Assembly (NCBI GenBank): GCA_039029935.1
Contig: JBCCFC010000421.1
Span: 1-9,965 of the forward strand
Length of the DNA stretch: 9,965 bases
DNA from: G039029935 sp039029935
Lineage (GTDB): Bacteria > Chloroflexota > Anaerolineae > Caldilineales > Caldilineaceae
Direction: 5' to 3'
Part shown: positions 4,964 to 9,965 of the stretch, one piece after another
How the letters are laid out: each line of letters begins with the position of its first letter
Numbering within the stretch: the first letter of the stretch is position 1
Notes under the pieces: model-generated
The model's input: the letters and a program-made list of their open reading frames with translations, nothing else
The model's database searches: none
Told to the model about the DNA's origin: nothing
Made by a program: the position numbers and the translations under genes

Positions 4964-7900
4964 CTAACGGCTGACAATCGGTAGGAAGAGTTGCTGCACT
5001 GCCTCAGATTCAGGTTGTGTCACAGGCTCTGTTTCTGGAACCGTTGCAGTTTCTTCGTCCGTTGGCGTTGACTCAACTGGCTCGTCCTCCGGTGTCCCTG
5101 TGTCTGGTACAGTCGCCTCTGGTTCAGTTGTTTCTGGTTCAGTTGTTTCTGGTTCAGTCACCTCTGGTTCAGTTGTTTCTGGTTCAGTCACCTCTGGCTC
5201 AGTCACCTCTGGCTCAGTCACCTCTGGCTGTAGATTCTGAACAAAGACTGTCACGTTGGCTGTTGCTTCTGCACCGTTACTGTCTTGAACAGTGTAGTCA
5301 AAGGTATCCGTGAACACGGCAGCAGTCATGTTGATATCTTCAGCATTGATCTGATAGCTGACTTGAGTGACTTCATGCTGCGACACTGTACCATAGGCTG
5401 GTGCTGTCAACGTGGCGATACTTAATTCATCCCCATCAATGTCGAAGTCATTGGCTAGGACATCAATGAAAACCACATTGCCTGACTCTGCCTCTAGGTT
5501 CATGAGTGCTAGGTCATCACTTGCCACAGGGGTGTCATTGACCGATGTAACGGTGATATCCACAACACCCGTGTCCGTAGCGTCGTTGCTGTCTGCCACG
5601 ACATAGGTGAACCGTTCATTCCCTCGGAAATCAGCATTGGGTGTGTATTGGAGCAAGCCATCTTCACCAATCACGATTTCACCGAACGTTGGTTGGTTGA
5701 CTGATTGGACACGTAGGGCATCCCCTTCTGCATCGCTATCGTTGTCTAACACGGCAATGGTGACAGCGACATCTTCATCGGTGGTCACGGTGTCAGCCTC
5801 TGCGGTTGGTGTATCGTTGACGGCGGCGATGTTGATGGTGACAACGGCGATATCTGCGCCCTGAGTGCCTGTTGCACCGTCATCGGCCACAATATACTCA
5901 ACCGTATCTTGACCACTAAAATCGGCGAGCGGTGTATAGGTCAAGGTGTTATCTTCGTTGACTTGCACATGACCCAATCCACGATTGACACCGATGATAC
6001 TCAGGGCTGCATCCCCCTGGCTGACATCGTTGCCCAACACATTAATCACCAAGGCACGATCCTCTTGCCCCTCAGCTTGGTCATCTGCGGCTTGTACCAT
6101 TGCATCATCTGCACCAACAATAATCGTAATTTGGCCCTCCGATGTTTGTTGTACTGCTGTCTGTTGTACTGCTCTGGCAGATTGGCTCGCTTGGATTGTA
6201 TAGGTAAAGGTGTCGCGGCCTTGGAAATCGGCATCTGGCTGGTAACTGACAAGACCGTCATCACCCAGTGTCGCTGTACCATTCTGTGGTTGTCCAACGG
6301 TTTCTACCTGCATTGAGCTAGAGCGTGCCCGTGTTCCTGCATCTGGATTGATGTCATTGGCGAGCGGATCAAATTGGACAGATTGCCCTGGTTCAACCAA
6401 CTGTGCATCTTGAATCCCCGCAGGTTGATCGACCACTGGCTGGATTGTGATGGAGACGCGTGCGACATCTGTACCGCCCGCACTGTCTGCAAGTGTGTAG
6501 ACAAAGCGATCTGTGCCATTAAAGTCAGGGTTCGGCTCATAGTCGATGGTATTGTCCGCCTGTACGGTCACAGTGCCGCGTCGAGGCGATTGCGTGATGC
6601 CAGTGACGGTCAGTACATCCCCTTCTGCGTCCGTATCGTTGGATAGCACGACAATGTTGACGCTGGTGTCTTCGTCCATTGTCACAGTATCGTTGACCCC
6701 GCGAGGCGGATTATTTGTGCCGATAATTGTGACCGTCACTGTGCCTGTTGTCTGCGCACCCTGTGCATCAATCACAGTGTAAGTAAATTGGTCTGTGCCG
6801 TTGAAATTGCGATCTGGGCGATAACGGATGGCACTGTTGCCCCGTGCAGATGCCTGCCCCGATGATGGTGAACCGATGGTCACAATCTGTAGCCGTCCCC
6901 CTTCAGGGTCGCTATCATTGTCGAGGACAGGAATCACCACAGTCGTGTTCTCCTGTGTCTGCGCCGTGTCGTCAACCACAATCGGTGGGCTATTGGTAGG
7001 CGTGGCTGTCGCCGTCGCTGTCATAGTCGCCGTTGCAGTGCTTGTAGCTGTACTGGTTGCCGTACTAGTCGCTGTAGATGTTGCAGTCGGAGTGGCAGTT
7101 GGCACAGGCGTATCCGTGTGCGTCGGTGTCGCAGTCGGCGTATCAGTTGGCACAGGTGTCAAAGTCGCTGTATTGGTGGATGTTGCCGTCGCGGTCGCAG
7201 TCGCAGTCTCTGTGCTAGTGGCCGTACTGGTTGGGGTATCAGTGGGCACAGGTGTGGATGTCGCAGTCTCTGTGCTAGTGGCCGTACTGGTTGGGATATC
7301 AGTGGGCACAGGTGTGGATGTCGCAGTCTCTGTGCTAGTGGCCGTACTGGTTGGGGTATCAGTAGGCACAGGCGTTGCCGTGGCTGTTGGCGTCTCCGTA
7401 CTAGCAGGTATACCCGTTAGCGTCATTGTCGGTGTTGCTGTCGCAGTACTGGTTGCTGTACTTGCCGCAGCACTCGTAGCGGTGGCCGTTGATGTGCTGG
7501 TCGGTGTCGCAGTCTCGGTTGCACAAATTGCTGGTAGTGCATAGACTGGCGCGCTTGGCTCAGTCGCCATCAAATCGATCAGACTTTGGTACAATGCACA
7601 GTAATTTGCCTCTTCGACATCAGAGAGTGTGCGTAACAATAAGTTGTCAGCTTCAAATGCATCAGCGGGAAGATTGTAGAATTCTTCACGCCCATCATCA
7701 TAGCGAATCAGTTTATAGGTCTGGTTACGAATCGTCTTGCCATCATCGGCCCCAGGTGTTGCATTGAATATCTCGGACACAACCCATTCGCGTGCATTGG
7801 GGTTGGTGGTGTTGGATAGATACGGAACCATGCTCACGCTGTCAATGGTGATCGTGTTGGGAACAGTGGCCCCTACATCAACGCCCATCAGTTCCAAGGC

Positions 7901-9965
7901 CGTTGCATAGATATCAACGACATGAACCAATGCATCCGACTCGCGATTGGGTGATACCACATCTGGCCCTGAAATCAGCAATGGGACATTGATGCCCCCT
8001 TCATAGAGTGATCCTTTGGCTCGGCTGACGATGAATGGCCGCTCTGTGATCGCACGCGGTGTCCCATTATCGCCGACAAAGATAATGGTCGTGTTAGCCC
8101 GCACATCGGCTGGCAGAGAGTCGAGCAAGTTGCCTAACTCGGTGTCAATGGCTTCAACAGCCGCATTGTAATAAGGTACAGGGTCCGCATCAATCGCTGC
8201 TTGGCTGTTGGTCAATGTATCTGAACTGTGCAACTCCAGTGGTGGCAGATGGAATGGCGAGTGGGGAGCATTGAACGCAAGCCACATAAACCAAGGTTTA
8301 CCCGGGGACAGCGTATTTAACCAATCTTCGGCATCTTTAACGTTTTCGGTGGTCGCATAGCTGTCAACGACAGCTTCATCCACACCATTGACCGTTTTGG
8401 TCCAGTTAAAATAGTCATTACCTACCGTGCGCAGTGTCCCTGCAAAATAGTCATAGCCGATTGCGTTGGGTGCATTTCGAAGGCTACTGCCTTCGGCACC
8501 TGTATGCCATTTACCAATGCTAGCGTGTGCAAAGTCCAGTGTTGGGTTGGCATCTAGTGCTTTGGGCAAGCTAAACTCCGATACGTTGATGCCCAGATTG
8601 CCACTGTCCGTGACCGACCCAACCCCTGTGCGGAAGCCCAAGCGACCCGTGAGCATGTTGGCCCGTGTGGGTGAACAGACGGGTGATGCCCATGCATTGC
8701 GGAAGAGGACACCCTGATCAAACAGTGTATCCAAACGAGGTGTCTTGGCGGTGACGCTGCCCTCGGCATAGCGTTCGATGATATCGACACCGACATCATC
8801 AACAATCACCAGCATCACATTGCGTGGTTGATCCTCTGGCAATCTCGTTGGTGTTGGTGTGGGTGTAACGGTTGGTGTGGGTGTCTCTGTAGGTAGAGCA
8901 GTTGCAAAGGGATCGGAAAATTTAGGGTCGTTTGTGAAGGTATCATCAGTGAACGTTTTCATATAGGCGACCAAGGCAGCCTTATCATCATCGCTTAAAT
9001 TGAAGCGTACAGGATTGCCGTTACGCCGGACTAGACGGTCGTCAATATTGGGAGAGATTTGGATTTGCGAGTTGTAAAATTCAACAACCTCTTCTAACGT
9101 CTGGAAACGACCATCATGCATGTAAGGTCCGGTCAACTCGATGTTACGCAGGGATGGCACTTTGAATTTACCCTCATCTGTGGCAACCCCATTGGCGCCA
9201 CCCAATCCTAAATCAGTAAGGACGGCATCCAGCCCATTGTTGAGTGCTTCCTCTGCCACCTGTAACTCCATGCGGTGACATCGGTCACATCCAACAGGTG
9301 GGCCATTGAACACATCACGCCCACGCAGTTCTTGTGCGGTCAACGAACTCAGGTTAACAGGGTCTGCAACCAGTGCTTGATCCAGCCGTGAGTTATAGGA
9401 GTCCATTGAGCGTATAAATTGTGATACGGCCAGCGCAATACGTTCCGTTGTAATCTGATTATCCCCAAATGCATCCTGAAAGAGTGCAGGATAATAGGTC
9501 GTCGCCTCTAATTTGAGGACAAGTGCTTCAAGCGTCAAATTCATCTCAACTGGATCCTGAATCGGCATCAGGATTTGGTGTTCCAGCGTTGCCGCACGCT
9601 CATCCCAGAAGAATTTGCCATTGGGGTAATAGCGGCTGTTGGCAAGTCCCATTGAATTGCGCGCGGTCAACCCATTGACCCCTAAGCTAAATTGGTTGGG
9701 GTCCGAGAACCCATGCGATTGCAGATGGCACGAGCTACACGAGACGGTGTCGTCAACGGACAATTTTGGATCATAGAAAAGAACACGCCCCAAGGTCGCC
9801 CCTTCGTTTGTCACCGTGTTAGTGATCGGCGTGTTGTCTAAGTTGCGGACGTTCCGTCCGGTAAAATGGGCTGGCATTGACGGGTTGGCATAATTAAAGG
9901 GTGTTCCCGGCAAAGTTGTCTCATCACGGACAACTTGCATTGGTGTCGTGTCCTGCACATTAAGC
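4964..9965 (-). CDS. Giant secreted di-heme peroxidase-sulfatase-cadherin-like repeat fusion (5' end outside window)
   Basis: Numbering is from the GTG at 9958, but the frame is open to the window edge (LNV precedes QDTTP) and no signal peptide is present, so the true start lies outside. At least 1664 residues. (1) Di-heme cytochrome c peroxidase/MauG-like domain, about 50-340: GRVLFYDPKLS, heme motif CSSCH (74-78), FWDERAATLEHQ (117-128), second heme motif CDRCH (224-228), KVPSLRNIELTGPYMHDGRF (266-285). (2) PTPTP linker, 355-374. (3) Type I sulfatase, about 379-812, with the full expected set: D387/D388, C428-S-P-T-R432 (Cys to formylglycine), GKWH (482-485), APHSPFH (H566), GDNG (D630, N631) and K648. 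(4) Thr-rich linker, 813-990. (5) Six cadherin-like repeats, 991-1576. (6) TEPEV stalk, 1577-1615. (7) FLPIVSR tail. The domains predict reduction of peroxide (or oxidation of a protein or small molecule) and hydrolysis of sulfate esters on a surface-displayed scaffold. The single uninterrupted frame argues against a frameshift artefact. Domain calls are strong; the combined function is unknown. Confidence 0.92.
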   Translation of the reverse strand, partial: LNVQDTTPMQVVRDETTLPGTPFNYANPSMPAHFTGRNVRNLDNTPITNTVTNEGATLGRVLFYDPKLSVDDTVSCSSCHLQSHGFSDPNQFSLGVNGLTARNSMGLANSRYYPNGKFFWDERAATLEHQILMPIQDPVEMNLTLEALVLKLEATTYYPALFQDAFGDNQITTERIALAVSQFIRSMDSYNSRLDQALVADPVNLSSLTAQELRGRDVFNGPPVGCDRCHRMELQVAEEALNNGLDAVLTDLGLGGANGVATDEGKFKVPSLRNIELTGPYMHDGRFQTLEEVVEFYNSQIQISPNIDDRLVRRNGNPVRFNLSDDDKAALVAYMKTFTDDTFTNDPKFSDPFATALPTETPTPTVTPTPTPTRLPEDQPRNVMLVIVDDVGVDIIERYAEGSVTAKTPRLDTLFDQGVLFRNAWASPVCSPTRANMLTGRLGFRTGVGSVTDSGNLGINVSEFSLPKALDANPTLDFAHASIGKWHTGAEGSSLRNAPNAIGYDYFAGTLRTVGNDYFNWTKTVNGVDEAVVDSYATTENVKDAEDWLNTLSPGKPWFMWLAFNAPHSPFHLPPLELHSSDTLTNSQAAIDADPVPYYNAAVEAIDTELGNLLDSLPADVRANTTIIFVGDNGTPRAITERPFIVSRAKGSLYEGGINVPLLISGPDVVSPNRESDALVHVVDIYATALELMGVDVGATVPNTITIDSVSMVPYLSNTTNPNAREWVVSEIFNATPGADDGKTIRNQTYKLIRYDDGREEFYNLPADAFEADNLLLRTLSDVEEANYCALYQSLIDLMATEPSAPVYALPAICATETATPTSTSTATATSAAASTATSTATATPTMTLTGIPASTETPTATATPVPTDTPTSTATSTETATSTPVPTDIPTSTATSTETATSTPVPTDTPTSTATSTETATATATATSTNTATLTPVPTDTPTATPTHTDTPVPTATPTATSTATSTATSTATSTATATMTATATATPTNSPPIVVDDTAQTQENTTVVIPVLDNDSDPEGGRLQIVTIGSPSSGQASARGNSAIRYRPDRNFNGTDQFTYTVIDAQGAQTTGTVTVTIIGTNNPPRGVNDTVTMDEDTSVNIVVLSNDTDAEGDVLTVTGITQSPRRGTVTVQADNTIDYEPNPDFNGTDRFVYTLADSAGGTDVARVSITIQPVVDQPAGIQDAQLVEPGQSVQFDPLANDINPDAGTRARSSSMQVETVGQPQNGTATLGDDGLVSYQPDADFQGRDTFTYTIQASQSARAVQQTAVQQTSEGQITIIVGADDAMVQAADDQAEGQEDRALVINVLGNDVSQGDAALSIIGVNRGLGHVQVNEDNTLTYTPLADFSGQDTVEYIVADDGATGTQGADIAVVTINIAAVNDTPTAEADTVTTDEDVAVTIAVLDNDSDAEGDALRVQSVNQPTFGEIVIGEDGLLQYTPNADFRGNERFTYVVADSNDATDTGVVDITVTSVNDTPVASDDLALMNLEAESGNVVFIDVLANDFDIDGDELSIATLTAPAYGTVSQHEVTQVSYQINAEDINMTAAVFTDTFDYTVQDSNGAEATANVTVFVQNLQPEVTEPEVTEPEVTEPETTEPEVTEPETTEPETTEPEATVPDTGTPEDEPVESTPTDEETATVPETEPVTQPESEAVQQLFLPIVSR
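5116..5230 (-). repeat. 15-bp tandem repeat encoding the TEPEV/TEPET stalk
   Basis: Seven full 15-base units and a partial eighth (read on the + strand as CCTCTGGTTCAGTTG and variants) encode E-(V/T)-T-E-P pentapeptides just after the last beta-sandwich repeat. Units differ mainly at GGTTCA/GGCTCA and GTTGTT/GTCACC, giving V/T alternation. Such Pro/Glu/Thr repeats form extended wall- or surface-spanning spacers. Being in frame, unit number can change without breaking the gene. Confidence 0.9.
5231..6988 (-). repeat. Six cadherin-like/Tandem-95 (Big_9-type) beta-sandwich repeats
   Basis: This region encodes six modules of about 90-105 residues (approximately 990-1081, 1082-1175, 1176-1282, 1283-1380, 1381-1472 and 1473-1576). 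Typical modules show a DD/ND..T..E(D/N) start, a (V)L(D/S/A/G)ND acidic loop (DNDSDPEGG, SNDTDAEGD, DNDSDAEGD, ANDFDIDGD) likely to bind calcium, then YxPxxxFxGxDxFxYxxxD. Modules 3 and 4 have weakened acidic loops (ANDINPDAG, GNDVSQGD), and module 6 has lost the YxPxxxFxG motif. Module 3 carries a small internal duplication (AVQQT twice; TGTTGTACTGCT at 6147 and 6162). These domains usually act as extracellular adhesive or spacer modules. Confidence 0.88.
6989..7522 (-). repeat. Low-complexity Thr/Ala/Pro/Ser linker
   Basis: About 178 residues made almost only of T, A, S and P with a few D, E and V, encoded by drifting 6-base (Thr-Ala type) repeats around a 60-base tandem repeat. It separates the catalytic half from the adhesive half of the giant protein. 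It is probably an extended, possibly O-glycosylated spacer; glycosylation is inference. Confidence 0.85.
7201..7380 (-). repeat. In-frame 60-bp tandem repeat, three copies
   Basis: Three consecutive 60-base units at 7201, 7261 and 7321. Units 1 and 2 differ at one base (59/60), which changes PTDTP to PTDIP in unit 2. Unit 3 differs from unit 1 at five positions, all near its right end. Each unit encodes 20 residues of the form PVPTDTPTSTATSTETATST. The near-identity of two units points to recent duplication or homogenisation, so copy number may vary between strains. Confidence 0.93.

Noticed and set aside
5116..5230. Regular 15-base repeats considered as a CRISPR-like array
   Set aside because: Units are contiguous without spacers, in frame, and encode a pentapeptide stalk.
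5909..6316. A 135-codon + strand open frame across the beta-sandwich repeats
   Set aside because: Antisense to clear repeat modules, no recognisable domain and no start context.
6828..7544. A 238-codon open frame on the + strand, Val/Ala/Gly-rich
   Set aside because: It is the antisense of the Thr-rich linker; low-complexity hexanucleotide repeats keep the opposite strand open. No ribosome binding site or recognisable protein sequence.

Overview
The window looks like a bacterial chromosomal segment, most likely from a Chloroflexota (Anaerolineae/Caldilineae-like) genome. That placement is an inference from style, not from a marker gene. Two secreted proteins carry (T/P)-rich PTPTP linkers, the largest protein is built from modules joined by Thr/Ala/Pro spacers, and its C-terminus is a short hydrophobic FLPIVSR tail of the kind I associate with exported proteins of that phylum.

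Layout. Four genes lie on the + strand, followed by one very large gene on the - strand that converges on them. In order: a WecA/TagO/MraY-type polyprenyl-phosphate sugar-1-phosphate transferase (67-1074); an AlbA_2 (Schlafen-like) plus HATPase_c_4 protein that is visibly more AT-rich than its neighbours (1099-2277); a lipoprotein with two cyclophilin-type peptidyl-prolyl isomerase domains, the second apparently dead (2319-3776, TTG start); a 158-bp gap filled by a nested palindrome; and a membrane-anchored DM13-domain protein with a Met/acidic-rich stalk (3935-4630). The convergent gap 4631-4963 holds no gene but three inverted repeats and a short degenerate tandem repeat. The rest (4964 to the right edge) is one 5'-incomplete gene on the - strand. 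It encodes, on a single polypeptide, a di-heme cytochrome c peroxidase/MauG-like domain, a type I (formylglycine) sulfatase, a ~180-residue Thr-rich linker, six cadherin-like/Tandem-95-type beta-sandwich repeats, a TEPEV pentapeptide-repeat stalk and the FLPIVSR tail.

How the genes might work together. All except the AlbA_2 protein are predicted to act at or outside the membrane: polymer-lipid initiation, extracytoplasmic folding, a predicted redox domain, and a giant surface enzyme. Nothing in the sequence proves they form one pathway. The most unusual items are the peroxidase-sulfatase fusion, which needs two maturation chemistries on opposite sides of the membrane, and a small family of related palindromes (3809-3877 and 4827-4893, with 4737-4793 as a possible relative) that shares loop sequence and shows one compensatory base-pair change.
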